DNA from: Chitinophaga alhagiae
GTDB lineage: Bacteria; Bacteroidota; Bacteroidia; Chitinophagales; Chitinophagaceae
Direction of reading: 5' to 3'
Length of the DNA: 64,000 nucleotides
NCBI RefSeq assembly: GCF_003568665.1
Contig: NZ_QXMH01000001.1
Coordinates: 310,001 to 374,000, forward strand
In this document: positions 17,218-27,860 of the stretch, piece after piece
Position numbering within the stretch: position 1 is the stretch's first letter
Layout: every line of letters begins with the position of its first letter
Notes under the pieces: generated by a model
Told to the model about the DNA's origin: nothing
The model's input: the letters and a program-made list of their open reading frames with translations, nothing else
The model's database searches: none
Position numbers and translations under genes: made by a program

Positions 17218-18615
17218 TCAAATCAATTCCCGCACGTCTGTTACCCGGCCGGTAATGGCTGCCGCGGCGGCCGTTAGCGGGCTGGCCAGGAAAGTTCTGG
17301 CATTGGGCCCCTGCCGCCCCTCAAAGTTGCGGTTGGAGGTGGCAATGCAGTACTTGCCGGCGGGTATCTTGTCTTCGTTCATACCCAGGCAGGCGGAGCA
17401 GCCGGGCTGCCGCAACTGGAAGCCGGCGGCCTCAAATATCTTGTCTATCCCCTCTTCTATGGCCTGCGCCTCTACCTGTTTGGAGCCGGGAACGATCCAT
17501 ACGGTCACATCGTCCGCCTTCTTCTTTCCTTTCACAAAACCGGCCACCATGCGGAGGTCTTCTATGCGGGAATTGGTACAGCTGCCTATGAACACATAGT
17601 CTACCTTTTTGCCCAGCAGGCGGCTGCCGGGGGCCAGGTCCATATACTGGAGCGATTTGGAGAAGGAAGGTTTTTCCTTGTCTTCAATGTCTCCCAGGGA
17701 AGGGATATGCTGCGTTACGCCCATGCCCATGCCGGGGTTGGTGCCGTAGGTGATCTGCGGCTCAATATCTGCCGCGTCAAAGCTGAGCACTTTGTCAAAC
17801 ACCGCGTCTTCATCGGTGTGCAGGGTTTGCCAGCAGGCCAGGGCCTTGTTCCAGTCTTCCCCTTTGGGAGCGAACTCGCGGCCTTTTATATAATCAAAGG
17901 TAGTGCTGTCTGGTGCTATGAGCCCTCCCCGCGCGCCCATTTCTATGCTCATGTTGCAGATGGTCATGCGGGCTTCCATGCTGAGGCCGCGGATGGCCTC
18001 GCCGGCATATTCCACAAAATAACCGGTGGCGCCGGAAGCGGATATTTTTGAAATGATATAAAGGATAATGTCTTTGGATACCACGCCCTTCTTCAACTGC
18101 CCGTTCACCTCAATTTTCATGCGTTTGGGCTTGTACTGCAGGATGCACTGGGTAGCCAGCACCTGCTCTACCTCGGAGGTGCCGATGCCGAAAGCTACGG
18201 CACCGAAGGCGCCGTGGGTGGAGGTATGACTGTCCCCGCACACAATGGTCATACCTGGCAGGGTAATGCCCAGCTCCGGGCCTATGACGTGTACAATACC
18301 CTGGTAGCGGTGCCCCAGCCCGTACAGTTCCACGCCGAACTCGGCGGTGTTGGTGGTCAGCATTTCCACCTGCTTACGGCTCAGGGCCTCCTTGATGGGG
18401 AGGTGCTGGTCTACCGTGGGTACGTTATGATCTGCCGTAGCCCGGGTTTTCCCCGGCCTGAACACGGGAATGCCCCGCTTGCGCAGGCCGTCAAAAGCCT
18501 GGGGGCTGGTTACTTCGTGTATAAAGTGCGTGTTGATGTACACCGCATCCGGGAACCCCGGCTTGCTGGCCACAATGTGGCTGTCCCAAATCTTGTCAAA
18601 TAATGTCTTCCCCAT
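17218..18615 (-). CDS. leuC: 3-isopropylmalate dehydratase, large subunit
   Basis: 465 aa, standard for LeuC. It has the aconitase-type [20 protein letters not shown] block, and the three 4Fe-4S cysteines lie in [13 protein letters not shown] and GCSACLGM. With LeuD it interconverts 2- and 3-isopropylmalate. First gene of the minus-strand leuCDBA operon; the 242-base gap to the divergent gene at 18858 should contain the promoter and any regulatory site. I see no leader peptide with Leu codons and no T-box-like element there. Confidence 0.95.
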   Translation of the reverse strand: MGKTLFDKIWDSHIVASKPGFPDAVYINTHFIHEVTSPQAFDGLRKRGIPVFRPGKTRATADHNVPTVDQHLPIKEALSRKQVEMLTTNTAEFGVELYGLGHRYQGIVHVIGPELGITLPGMTIVCGDSHTSTHGAFGAVAFGIGTSEVEQVLATQCILQYKPKRMKIEVNGQLKKGVVSKDIILYIISKISASGATGYFVEYAGEAIRGLSMEARMTICNMSIEMGARGGLIAPDSTTFDYIKGREFAPKGEDWNKALACWQTLHTDEDAVFDKVLSFDAADIEPQITYGTNPGMGMGVTQHIPSLGDIEDKEKPSFSKSLQYMDLAPGSRLLGKKVDYVFIGSCTNSRIEDLRMVAGFVKGKKKADDVTVWIVPGSKQVEAQAIEEGIDKIFEAAGFQLRQPGCSACLGMNEDKIPAGKYCIATSNRNFEGRQGPNARTFLASPLTAAAAAITGRVTDVRELI

Positions 18616-18857
18616 GCGTCATTCGTGTTTTACCGGCTTGTTCAGGCATGCAATCCCGTTTCATATGTTATTAATTCACTATCAATTCACATTCGCCTGC
18701 AAAGCCGTATATTTGTAAATCCTTATCCTTTACACCATCAAATCTAATTGACACATTTAAACCACAGATCGTTAAATTTGTCATTATTACGATTAGCAAC
18801 TGTTCTACAGAGCCACTAATTTATTGAAGATCAACATTTTACAATTTTGTACCAACG

Positions 18858-20411
18858 ATGCCCAACACGCAGAACGATGCGCTATTCATACTGATAAAAA
18901 CGCTCACAAAGGCAGAAAAACGGAATTTCCAACTGGCTTTTAACCGGGATAACACCAAGGAGGACGTACTTTTTATCAAACTGTTCCAGGCTTTGGACAA
19001 AATGAAGGAGTACGATGAGGAGCAGATATTGAAAAAGGTGCCTGACATCAAGAAACAGCAGTTAAGCAACGTCAAGGCCCATTTGTACAAACACCTGCTC
19101 ACTACCCTGCGTTTGCTGTACAAGACCAAAGACCCGCTGATAGACCTCCGGGAGCAGTTGGACTATGCCCGGGTGCTTTACAACAAGGGCCTGTACAACC
19201 AGAGCCTGAAAATTCTGGCCAGGGCCAAGGTGAGCGCGCGCGAGCAGGAGGAAACCATGCTGCATTTCGAGACGGTGGAGTTTGAGAAGCTGATCGAAAG
19301 CCGCCACATTACCCGCAGCCTGGACAACCGGGCCGAAGAACTGAGTGACGAAAGCCGGGTGATCAACGAGCAGTTGAACAACGTGAGCAGGCTTTCTACC
19401 CTGGCCCTGCGCATGTACGGCATGTACCTCAAGCTGGGCCACGCGCGTGACGAAAAGGACTCTCACATGCTGAAGAGCTTTTTCGAGACCAACCTGCCCC
19501 CTATCCAGCCCGGCAGCATGAGCTTCTACGAGCGCGGGCACCTGTACCAGGCTTATTGCTGGTATTACTACATCCTGCAAGACTTCCCGATGTACTACCG
19601 CTACACCCAGAAGTGGGTAGACCTGTTTTCTCAATACCCCCGGCTGAAAGAAACGGACGTAGACCTGTACATCAAGGCGCTCCACAACCTGCTCACCGCC
19701 CACTTCCATACCATGAACCACGAAAAGTTCATTGAAGTGCTGGGCGAAATGGAGCGGTTTATCAACGAAAAAGAAGAAAGCCTCAACGAAAATACGCGCA
19801 CTTCCGCCTTTGTGTACCTGTACACGGGCAAGATCAACAGCCACTTCCTGGACGGTACTTTTTCAGAAGGGCTGAAGCTGGTGGCGGAGGTAGAGGAAAA
19901 AATATCGGAGCACCAGCTAACGGTAGACCAGCACCGCGTACTGGTGTTTTATTACAAAATAGCCTGCCTGTACTTTGGCAGCGGGGATAACAACAATGCC
20001 ATTGTTTACCTGAACAAGATCATTCACCTGCGCATTGGCAACCTGCGGGCAGACATCCAGTGTTTTGCGCGCATCCTGCACCTGATAGCGCATTACGAGC
20101 TGGAAAACTACAGCCTGGTGGAATATCTCATCAAATCAGTATACCACTTCATTGCCAAAAACAAAGACCTTAGCCAGGTGATGGAAGAGATCCTGAAATT
20201 CCTCCGCAAGAACATGTACGCCAACCCCAAAGCATTGCGCACGGCGTTCAAAGAGCTGAAAGAAAGGCTGGAAGTGATCGCCAAAAACCCTTACGAGCGG
20301 CGCAGCTACCTATACCTGGACATTGTGAGCTGGCTGGAGAGCAAGATAGAAAGTATTCCCGTGCAGGAGGTGATCCGGCAGAAGTTTCTCAACAAGGTGC
20401 CGAGGATATGA
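18858..20411 (+). CDS. Conserved protein of unknown function, helical repeat type
   Basis: 517 aa, almost entirely alpha-helical with no signal peptide or membrane segment, so probably cytoplasmic. The first 90 residues (LIKTLTKAEKRNFQLAFNR...LSNVKAHLYKHLLTTLRLL) form a conserved-looking head; the remainder resembles irregular TPR-like helix pairs (DYARVLYNKGLYNQSLKILARAK, YFGSGDNNNAIVYLNKII). I recognise it as a Bacteroidota-type conserved protein without an assigned role. It is divergent from leuC and single, ending before a bidirectional terminator. A scaffold or regulatory role is only a guess from the repeats. Confidence 0.85.
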   Translation: MPNTQNDALFILIKTLTKAEKRNFQLAFNRDNTKEDVLFIKLFQALDKMKEYDEEQILKKVPDIKKQQLSNVKAHLYKHLLTTLRLLYKTKDPLIDLREQLDYARVLYNKGLYNQSLKILARAKVSAREQEETMLHFETVEFEKLIESRHITRSLDNRAEELSDESRVINEQLNNVSRLSTLALRMYGMYLKLGHARDEKDSHMLKSFFETNLPPIQPGSMSFYERGHLYQAYCWYYYILQDFPMYYRYTQKWVDLFSQYPRLKETDVDLYIKALHNLLTAHFHTMNHEKFIEVLGEMERFINEKEESLNENTRTSAFVYLYTGKINSHFLDGTFSEGLKLVAEVEEKISEHQLTVDQHRVLVFYYKIACLYFGSGDNNNAIVYLNKIIHLRIGNLRADIQCFARILHLIAHYELENYSLVEYLIKSVYHFIAKNKDLSQVMEEILKFLRKNMYANPKALRTAFKELKERLEVIAKNPYERRSYLYLDIVSWLESKIESIPVQEVIRQKFLNKVPRI

Positions 20412-20460
20412 TGGCGGAGATGCGGAAGAAAGCGCTGCAACATTCATCCGCTGTAGATGA

Positions 20461-20490
20461 AAAAAGGGGCAAAAGCCCCCTTTTCTTTTT
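20461..20490. terminator. Bidirectional intrinsic terminator
   Basis: AAAAAAGGGGC-AAAA-GCCCCCTTTTCTTTTT: a GC stem of 5 bp flanked by A and T runs on both sides, between the gene ending at 20411 (+) and susD ending at 20521 (-). Confidence 0.85.
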
Positions 20491-20520
20491 CTGTACTTTT
20501 TCCAAATTATCAACCTTCAT

Positions 20521-22185
20521 TTACCATCCTGTATTCTGCGGCGCCAGTTGCGGGTTCAGGGTCAGCTCCTGCAACGGCAACGGGTAGAGATACAGTTTTT
20601 CGTTCCAGGTACGGGCCGTAATATCCGTATACACGCGGATGTAGTTATTGGCGTCTACCTGTATGCCGGCCACCTGTGAAGCCGGGTACTGCGCGCGCAA
20701 TGCCGGCGTCAGCTTCATGCCCAGGATGGTTTCAGGGTTGGCAATAAGCCGCCCCTCCTTCCAGCGGATGATATCGTCAAAACGGAACCCTTCCTGCGCC
20801 AGCTCAATGCGGCGCTCGCGCCTGATCTCATCCAGCAGCACAGGCAGCGCCGGGAAGTCTGAAGCAGGGTCTTTCACCAGCGTGGCAATGTTCATATGCG
20901 GCATGCCCACACGGTCCCGCAACTGGTTAATGGTCTGGTCTATCACACCCTGGCTGGCTTCTCCCAGCTCTGCTTTGGCCTCGGCGTAGATCAGCAGGGT
21001 TTCCGCGTAGCGGAGAACGAACAGGTCTAGCGTAGACTGGTTGGCCACCCACTGCAAGGGATCAGGGCTTTTGTATTTGGCGCTGGCGTAACCCGTTACC
21101 ACAGCGGGAATGCGGGGCAGCGTGATCTTGTCCGCAGAACCGTCCGCATTCTGGGTCACCACGTAATCCCGTGTAACGATCAGCTGGGTATAGCGCGGGT
21201 CCCGGTTGGCGCGTTCGTTTTCCGGCGTATCGTCTCCCAGGTAGTCAGGGCTGAGGGAAATGGGCAAACCGTCCGCACAGAGAATGGAGCGCACAAAGTT
21301 TTTGCTGAAGCTGGGCCATACGTCTGATATCTGCCGCGTGATGTTGTGCATGGACACATCTTTCACAAAGCGGCGGGCCATAATGGCCTCCTTGTTGCCC
21401 CGCAGCTCTTCCTGCAAAAACAGGTTTACATAGTCCCTTGTAGGGTTGCCGGTGGAATAAATGGCGTAATTGCCTGTGTTGATCACGTCCAGGGCGGCAG
21501 TGGCCGCATCGCGCAGGTACTCAGTGGCGCCGGGCAGGCCGCGGTATTTGCGGTAGGTGCCTTCCCACAGGCAAATGCGGGCCTTCATGGCATTGGCAAT
21601 GTCTTTATTGAAGCGGTCTTGCTCCGCGGAGGCCGGTACGGGCAGGTGCTCTACCGCAAAATTGAGGTCTGCCAGCACAGAGTCCATCACATCCTTCCGG
21701 GGGTTGCGCGGTGCGTACAGCTCGGGAGATTGTTCGTTGAGGTCTTTACTGAGCCACACCACGTCCCCGAACTGCACCACCTTCCGCCAGTAAAGGTAGG
21801 CGCGCACCAGCCTCACTTCCGCAGCATAGCGCTGCTTAACGGCGTCTGACGCCTCCGCGCGCTGGTAGCGGTTGAGGAAATAGTTGGCCTGGCGCTCATT
21901 GGTCCAGTCCCAGCCGCCGCCTGTATTGGGCACGGTGTAAGTGCCGGCCAGGAAGGTATTGCGGTTACGAGGCACAAAATTGTCCGAATTATCATCGCTG
22001 GTATGGCCCTGTACCGGCATCAGGGAATAGAAGCGGTTGGCAAAAATGCGGAGGTCGTTCTCGTTCTTGAAGAACGTTTCCTCACTGAGCCGGTCTTCCG
22101 GCAGGCGGTCCAGGAAATCACGCTGGCAGGAAGTAGCCAGAAAAGCAGCTCCAGTAACGGATATAGCGAAGAGTAGTTTTTTCAT
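20521..22185 (-). CDS. SusD/RagB-family nutrient-binding outer-membrane lipoprotein
   Basis: 554 aa. MKKLLFAISV...LATSC gives a lipoprotein signal with Cys20, then the typical QRDFLDRLPEDRLSEETFFKNENDL N-terminus. The SusD helical scaffold follows, and the C-terminal segment has LPVLLDEIRRERRIELAQEGFRFDDIIRWKEG, the family's strongest signature. SusD proteins form the extracellular lid on their SusC transporter. The ATG at 22185 is preferred over the 22209 start because it opens the signal peptide. It follows susC by 24 bases. The nutrient is not deducible: no glycoside hydrolase or peptidase is linked. Confidence 0.92.
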   Translation of the reverse strand: MKKLLFAISVTGAAFLATSCQRDFLDRLPEDRLSEETFFKNENDLRIFANRFYSLMPVQGHTSDDNSDNFVPRNRNTFLAGTYTVPNTGGGWDWTNERQANYFLNRYQRAEASDAVKQRYAAEVRLVRAYLYWRKVVQFGDVVWLSKDLNEQSPELYAPRNPRKDVMDSVLADLNFAVEHLPVPASAEQDRFNKDIANAMKARICLWEGTYRKYRGLPGATEYLRDAATAALDVINTGNYAIYSTGNPTRDYVNLFLQEELRGNKEAIMARRFVKDVSMHNITRQISDVWPSFSKNFVRSILCADGLPISLSPDYLGDDTPENERANRDPRYTQLIVTRDYVVTQNADGSADKITLPRIPAVVTGYASAKYKSPDPLQWVANQSTLDLFVLRYAETLLIYAEAKAELGEASQGVIDQTINQLRDRVGMPHMNIATLVKDPASDFPALPVLLDEIRRERRIELAQEGFRFDDIIRWKEGRLIANPETILGMKLTPALRAQYPASQVAGIQVDANNYIRVYTDITARTWNEKLYLYPLPLQELTLNPQLAPQNTGW

Positions 22186-22209
22186 TACAACAAAGTTTTG
22201 ATTCAACAA

Positions 22210-23820
22210 TTACAGGCCCAGCTGAAGACCGAACGCTACAGATGTGCTGAGGGGGTAGCTGGCCACGCCGAGCAGTTCAGGGTCAAATGCCTTGTGCATT
22301 TTGGTGATGGTGAAAAGGTTCTGGCCGGTTACGTACAGCCGCAGGCGTTTGATGTTTGCCCGGCGTACCCAGTCTTCCGGCAGCGTATACCCCACGGTGA
22401 GCTGCTTCATGCGGGTGTAGGCCGCATTCTGCCGGTATTTTGTCTGCGTCTGGAAGTTGCCACCGCCGCCAAAACGGAGGCGCGGGTAATAGGCGCCCGT
22501 GTTGGAGGGCGTCCAGTAGTCGGTATGGTACACCATGGGCACGCTCCACTCGCTGTCAAAGCCCCAGAAATAGTTGCCGCCTACCCAATAATCACGTTTG
22601 GCCACGCCCTGGAAAAAGGCCGTAAAATCGATGCCTTTGTATTCAAAACCCAGGTTAAGGCCGAACTGGTAGCGGGGCGTGGTGTTGCCAATAACACGCT
22701 GGTCTCCGGGGTCTGCCAGGGTGCTGGTGCCCCGGTCAATCTTCTTGTCTCCGTTGAGGTCAGCGTAGCGGATGTCTCCGGCCAGCCATTTGCCGCTCCA
22801 GATCTGGCCCTGGTCTGCCGCCGCAGCTTCCGCGTCCGTAGCAAAAAAACCGTCTGTTACAAAGCCCCATACTTCTCCCAACTTTTCGCCTACGTACCGG
22901 TCCCCGATGTTGCCTTTGGGATTGTTATCGTACCGGGTGATGGTAGCCTGGTAGTCGGATAGTACGGCCGTTACGTTATACTTGAAATCTTTCCCTACCT
23001 GGTCTCTCCAGCCAATAGCCAGTTCAAAACCTTTGTTCATCAGGTCTGCCGCATTCCTTGCAGGCACAGCGGTACCTAATATGGCCGGTACTGCCATGCC
23101 GGCCACGATCATGTCTTTCGTTTCCCGTTGGTACACGTCCAGGTTCAGCGTGAGCCGGTCTTTCAGGGCAGTAACGTCGAGGCCTATATTGGCGGTGGTC
23201 ACTTTTTCCCAGGTAAAGTCCGCACTTACCAGGCCCGGCGCGCCTACGATCACGCCCTGCTGGTTACCGAACAGGTAGCCGGTGGTACCGGTGGGCATGG
23301 AAGCAATGTAGGGATAGCTGTTGTTGTTCAGCTGGTTGGGCAGCGTACCGTAAGAAACACGCAGTTTCAGTTCGTTGATGAAGGGTTTGGCCGTAGCAAA
23401 GAAACTCTCTTCTGATATGCGCCAGGCAGCGGACACGGAAGGCGTAAACACCTCACGGCGGCCTCTGGCGTAGCGGGATGTACCATCGTACCGGCCGATC
23501 AGCTGCAACAGGTATTTTTCCCTGAAATCATAGTTGGCCCTGAAGAACCCGCCGCGTACGGCCCACTCGTTGATGGTGTTGTATACGGAAGCGGAAGTGG
23601 CCGTAAAATCGTTGTTGGGCGTGAGGCTTTCCAGCGTGGGGTCTAGCTGGTAACGCGCGGTGGCGCCAAAGGCCAGGTTCCTTTTATACTCTTCGTTATA
23701 GCCCACCATCAGTTTGATGTTGTGGTTGCGGGCCAGGGAAGTGAAATATTCCGTGTACAGGTTGATGGCATGATAGCCGTCTGTAGCGGTATTGCGTTGC
23801 AGGCGGTCAGGGTTCGTCCA
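22210..23820 (-). pseudogene. SusC/RagA TonB-dependent transporter, 3' part after a frameshift
   Basis: This is the C-terminal half of the susC gene, in the frame one base away from the 5' part. Reading back from the ATG at 23709, the protein continues upstream as TNPDRLQRNTATDGYHAINL, then YTEYFTSLARNHNIKLMVGY, normal beta-barrel sequence that joins the end of the other ORF at about 23818-23822. It encodes about 530 residues of barrel strands and ends QLGL, an aromatic/hydrophobic terminal strand as expected. As written the cell would make two fragments unless ribosomes shift frame. Confidence 0.85.
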
Positions 23821-25643
23821 CGGATGGTGCCTATCAGGCGGCCGTCTACACCATATTCCTTGTAAGCCTTGTAGTGAATGCTTTTGTTAAAGCCGTAGTT
23901 GTTCCAGGTCAGGTCTCCCACAATACGCCAGTTGCGGAGCGGTTTGATCACAAAGCCGCCGGTGAGCCAGATGTCCGTTTTATCTTCCTTCACCCGGCCG
24001 TTCTCATGCATCAGCGCCACCATGTTGGTGAAGCTGCCCTGGCCGGCCCAGTTGCCGTCAGGGTGTTTTACGGGCATGATGGGGCGGAGGTCTCCGGGAA
24101 TGAAGGCAAAATCGTTCACGTTGGCCTCCGCAAACTGTGTAGCGTTGGCGGTGTTGAAGTTGGCGCGGTTGAGGGCGGCCTTGAAATTCAGGTCCAGCCA
24201 GGAGGTAGCTTCCGCGTTGAGGCGCAGCGAAGCGTTGTAGCGGTCATACCGCTGGTTGGCGTCTTTGAGCAGCCCTTTCTGATGCAGGTAACCAAGGCTG
24301 GCCACGTAAGATATTTTGCCGGAGCCGCCGCTGAGGGAGAAATTGTTATCCCACATGGGCTGCCAGCTGGGATACAGCACTTCCAGCCAGTCTGTATTGC
24401 CTACATAGCGGTATTTGTTAGGGTTGTTTGGATCAGGATATACCGGCAGGTTGTTGGCCGGGTCCCTAAAATAAGCATCCGCCCGGACGGAATCTTCTAC
24501 CGTGAAAGGCTCGGAAGAGGTGGTGCCGCCATCGGCGCCGGTGCGGTCAGCTTCGCGGAACATCCTGATATAGTCCACAGAGTTGAGGTACCTCGGCATG
24601 TAGGTAGGCTGTGAAATGGAATAAGCGCTGTTATAACTGAGCCGGGGAGTAGCATATTTAGTGGGGTTCTTGGTAGTGATGAGGATCACGCCAAACGCGG
24701 CGCGGCTGCCGTAGATAGCGGCGGAGCCGGCATCCTTGAGCACAGTTACACTTTCTACATCTGCGGGGTTGATGAGGTTGGGGTCCATCACCACGCCGTC
24801 TACCAGTACCAGCGGGCCATAACCGTCTATTGACGTTGTACCACGAACATTAAAGGTAGCGCCCTTACCGGGGGCGCCGTTACCCAGGTTCACGTTCAGG
24901 TTGGGCACCGCTCCTTGCAGCCCCTGCGCCAGGTTCACCAGCGGGCGGCTTTCCAGCACTTCTCCCCCAACGGAGGCCACGGCGCCGGTGAGGTTGGCTT
25001 TTTTCTGCGTGCCGTAACCTACCACCAATACCTCCTGCAGGCCTGCAATATCAGGCTCCAGCACCAGGTCCAGCTCATTTTTGCCTGCCACGGGCAGTTC
25101 CAGCCTTTTGTAGCCCATCATGCCTATTACCAGCACCGCATCATCTGTCACCTCCAGCTCAAAGCGGCCCTCCGCGTCAGACACAGCGCCTTTTGTGGTG
25201 CCTTTGATCTGCACGCTGGCGCCAGGTACCGCCGCGCCGGCATTGTCCCTTACCCGGCCCTTGATACGTTTGCTTTGCGTAACATCAAAGCGGCCGGCCA
25301 GTACCACCAGCTTATCGTCTACCACGCGGTACTGCAGTTGCCCGCCGGGAGGCAATAACGCTGTCAGCGCCTCCGGCAGCGTGGCATTGCTGAGGTTCAC
25401 AGATACCGGCGGCAGGTTCCTGATATCGTCATTATTACAAAAAAAACGGTATACCGATTTACCTTCTATCATGTCCAGCACCTTACTCAAGGACATGTTG
25501 CTGGCAGTTACGCTGAAACGTTTCTGTGAATATGCCCCGGCGTGCACCTGCAGAAAGAGACACGTCAGTACTAAAGTCATCTTCATGATCAGACATAGTT
25601 GATACAGCTGCCTTTGAGCAGTGCGTTTTGTAAATAATTTCAT
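23709..25643 (-). pseudogene. SusC/RagA TonB-dependent transporter, 5' part ending at a frameshift
   Basis: 644 codons. After a signal peptide (to about residue 39) there is an STN domain (43-117, RFSVTASNMSLSKVLDMIEG), a carboxypeptidase-like beta domain (about 128-205), the TonB-box/plug start LQEVLVVGYGTQKKANLTGAV, and the first barrel strands. Normal sequence stops at LIGTIRG; the remaining ~32 codons are off-frame. A single base missing near 23818-23822 explains it, since T-I-R-G-T-N-P-D would then read through. The STN domain fits signalling to the FecR anti-sigma factor encoded just upstream. It may be a true lesion or an assembly error. Confidence 0.88.
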
Positions 25644-25826
25644 AGTTTTGAGTGTTAAGTTCAGGCAATAGGAAATCCACTGAAATCCAAGACAGCCGGA
25701 TTTCCTGCATACTTATCAGACGGGGAATGTTAGCGCATTTCCCGTTGTTGTTATTCCCTTATGGCAAACTGGTTAGGGGAAGGTAAATGTGAAACTAGTC
25801 AGGTATTTCATTGTTGCGATTTTTGG

Positions 25827-26888
25827 TTAATAAATGGTAACCTTGTTAGCTGTTATCTTATAATGTATGGGCTTCAATGCCGCGAGTATTTCCAGTATCT
25901 GCGGCAGGGGCTCGTTTTCCACGCTGCCTGTAAACCTGGCCTGTGCCAGTTCTTCTCCCCGGATCTCCACTTCCACGTTGTACCACCGCTCCAGGCGGCG
26001 GGCCAGTACGTTCAGCGGCTCGTCACGGAACACGAATTTGTTTTCCACCCAGGCAGCGGCTATGAGCGCACTGTCTTGCCCCTCTGTTTCCGCCGCTTTG
26101 AGCTGCACCTGCAGCGCCGGTGCTGTTACTTTTTCAGGCTGTGTGCGGGCTATGGTGTCCCTGGGCGGGAGGGTATGCAGCACTTCCAGTTTCTGGCGGG
26201 GTTTCAGCATATAGCGCTTCCCTTCATTTTTCAGCAGCACTTCCACCTTGCCGGAAAACAGGGTTGTTTCAGTTTTCCCTTCCTCTTCATATGCCTGTAT
26301 ATTGAACGCCGTGCCTAATACCTTCACTTCCAGCGCCCGTGTGTAAACGATGAAGGGATGGCCGGCCATGGGGGCTACATTGAAATAACCTTCGCCATTC
26401 AGCCGCACCTCCCGCGCCCCGTTCTTGAAATCGTCCGCATAAGAAAGCGTACTCCCCGCATTCAGCGTTACCACGGTACCGTCAGGCAGGGTCAGCTTTG
26501 ATTTTGCGCCCTTGCGGGTCTGCACCGTGCTCCACTCCCGGGGGGCTTTGTCCGGCCCGGACGCGGCCCAATACCAGGCGCCGGCTGCCAGCGCGGCCAC
26601 CAGCGGAACGGCTACCAGCCAGCCCCTTTTTCTTTCAGGGGCCGTTACCGCCTCCCCCCCGGAACGGTCGTTTTCCACAGCGGAAAAAATGCGGCCCAGC
26701 AACTCCTCCTTCCTTTCGTCAGACTGGCTATCCTTGCTGCGAAACGACAGTGTGTTCAACATTTCCAACCGCTTCGCGGCTTCCGGGAACCTGGCTTTCA
26801 ACAGGTCCAGCTCTACCCGCTCCTGATCACTGAGCCTGCCGGACAGTTCCCTGCTGAACAGCTCCCATAGCCTTTGTTCTTGTTCCAT
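25827..26888 (-). CDS. FecR-type anti-sigma factor
   Basis: 353 aa. The cytoplasmic N-terminus (about 1-85) is the sigma-binding part, followed by one membrane segment (GWLVAVPLVAALAAGAWYWA). The periplasmic FecR domain then shows KSKLTLPDGTVVTLNAGST, VRLNGEGYFNVA and VKVLGTAFNIQAYEEE, and the C-terminal STN-like FRDEPLNVLARRLERWYNVEVE. It should hold the sigma factor inactive until the partner SusC signals. Gene order sigma-fecR-susC-susD on the minus strand is the standard Bacteroidota arrangement. Confidence 0.92.
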   Translation of the reverse strand: MEQEQRLWELFSRELSGRLSDQERVELDLLKARFPEAAKRLEMLNTLSFRSKDSQSDERKEELLGRIFSAVENDRSGGEAVTAPERKRGWLVAVPLVAALAAGAWYWAASGPDKAPREWSTVQTRKGAKSKLTLPDGTVVTLNAGSTLSYADDFKNGAREVRLNGEGYFNVAPMAGHPFIVYTRALEVKVLGTAFNIQAYEEEGKTETTLFSGKVEVLLKNEGKRYMLKPRQKLEVLHTLPPRDTIARTQPEKVTAPALQVQLKAAETEGQDSALIAAAWVENKFVFRDEPLNVLARRLERWYNVEVEIRGEELAQARFTGSVENEPLPQILEILAALKPIHYKITANKVTIY

Positions 26889-26965
26889 GCTAACAAATAA
26901 TATCAGGTGACTAAATAGTTAGACAGCTTTTAAAGGGCCATCCAGTTAAAAGACTTAAAAAAAAT

Positions 26966-27463
26966 TTATTTGCGGGCCAGCGAGAAGGAGAAAGACTTTT
27001 TGAGGTCTATGGCGCTGCCCAGTTTTTTGAGGGCAATGGAGATCTGGGCGTTTACCGTATTGACCGAAATATCCAGCACGTCCGCCACTTCCCGGTAAGA
27101 AAGCCCGTCTTCCTTCACCAGTTTGAAAATAAGGCGGCAGCGTACCGGTAGCTGGTTGATGGCCTTTTCTATTTGCTGGAGGTTTTCCCGGCTGATAATG
27201 GTCTCTTCCGGAGAAATAACATATGGCGTGAGGGCGGAGCTGTTATGGTCAAGCTCATCAAACACCAGGCGGTTCTTGCTCCGGTAGTTGATGGCGGTGT
27301 TACGTACGGCCGTGTAGAGGTAGGTCTGAAAGTGATGGATCTCCGCCAGTTTTTCCCGCTGCAGCCATAATTTCACGAATACGTCTGCCACTACTTCTTC
27401 CGCCTCCTCCCGCGAGCGCAGCAGCGCGCCGGCAAAAAATGTTAACCGCTCGCTGTAATGCAT
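26966..27463 (-). CDS. ECF RNA polymerase sigma factor of the SusCD locus
   Basis: 165 aa from the only canonical start, ATG 27463; usual members are 180-195 aa. Region 2 has AEEVVADVFVKLWLQRE and FQTYLYTAVRNTAINY; region 4 has INQLPVRCRLIFKLVKEDGLSYREVADVL and the helix-turn-helix VNTVNAQISIALKKL. In-frame sequence upstream reads ILIDRISQNSDQLAFRQLF, the expected start of region 2.1, back to a stop codon without any ATG, GTG or TTG. So the true start is either a rare ATT/ATA codon or has been lost by mutation, and the ATG product lacks part of region 2. It would direct transcription of fecR-susCD. Confidence 0.85.
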   Translation of the reverse strand: MHYSERLTFFAGALLRSREEAEEVVADVFVKLWLQREKLAEIHHFQTYLYTAVRNTAINYRSKNRLVFDELDHNSSALTPYVISPEETIISRENLQQIEKAINQLPVRCRLIFKLVKEDGLSYREVADVLDISVNTVNAQISIALKKLGSAIDLKKSFSFSLARK

Positions 27464-27814
27464 AAATAGCTGGCGGAATGCCAGTTGATCACTGTTTTGC
27501 GAAATTCTGTCAATTAAAATCTGTATCCGCGGAATTGTTGTGTCTGTGGAACGCTACCTGCTCACTATTTGCAAGTTACAGGGCAGGGGTATTGCTTCCT
27601 ACTAGGATATTCTCTTTCACCTGTACTTTTTTAACGGAACCAACTACTATGTTTTTAGTTAGGCAGCAGCCCCGCATGCCAGTTTTTGAACACATGCTAC
27701 CTTTATTTCATATCATGCACCTGCATTTAGGTGTGCAAAAGTCCGGAATGTACACCCCTGCTACCTTCCCGAAATTGTTGTTTTCTTTATCCACATATGT
27801 TGGCAACTTATGAG

Positions 27815-27844
27815 TTTGCGAGCCTCGGTTCATCGTTACATTTG
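27815..27844 (+). promoter_or_regulatory. Promoter of the riboswitch-nrdBA unit
   Basis: TTTG at 27815-27818 and TACATTTG at 27837-27844, spaced by 18 bases, match the Bacteroidota -33/-7 pattern. Transcription would start near 27851, ten bases before the riboswitch P1 stem. Confidence 0.7.
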
Positions 27845-27860
27845 CATCAGTTCTTGACTT

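Noticed and set aside
18616..18857. T-box or leucine leader in the leuC upstream gap
   Set aside because: No Leu-rich leader frame and no T-box motifs; only a TATATTTG box at 18708-18715 on the plus strand, without a -33 partner.
27530..27800. Possible small gene between the sigma gene and the riboswitch
   Set aside because: The plus-strand frame 27478-27813 has no motif or start context; the stretch shows only the nrd promoter at its right end.
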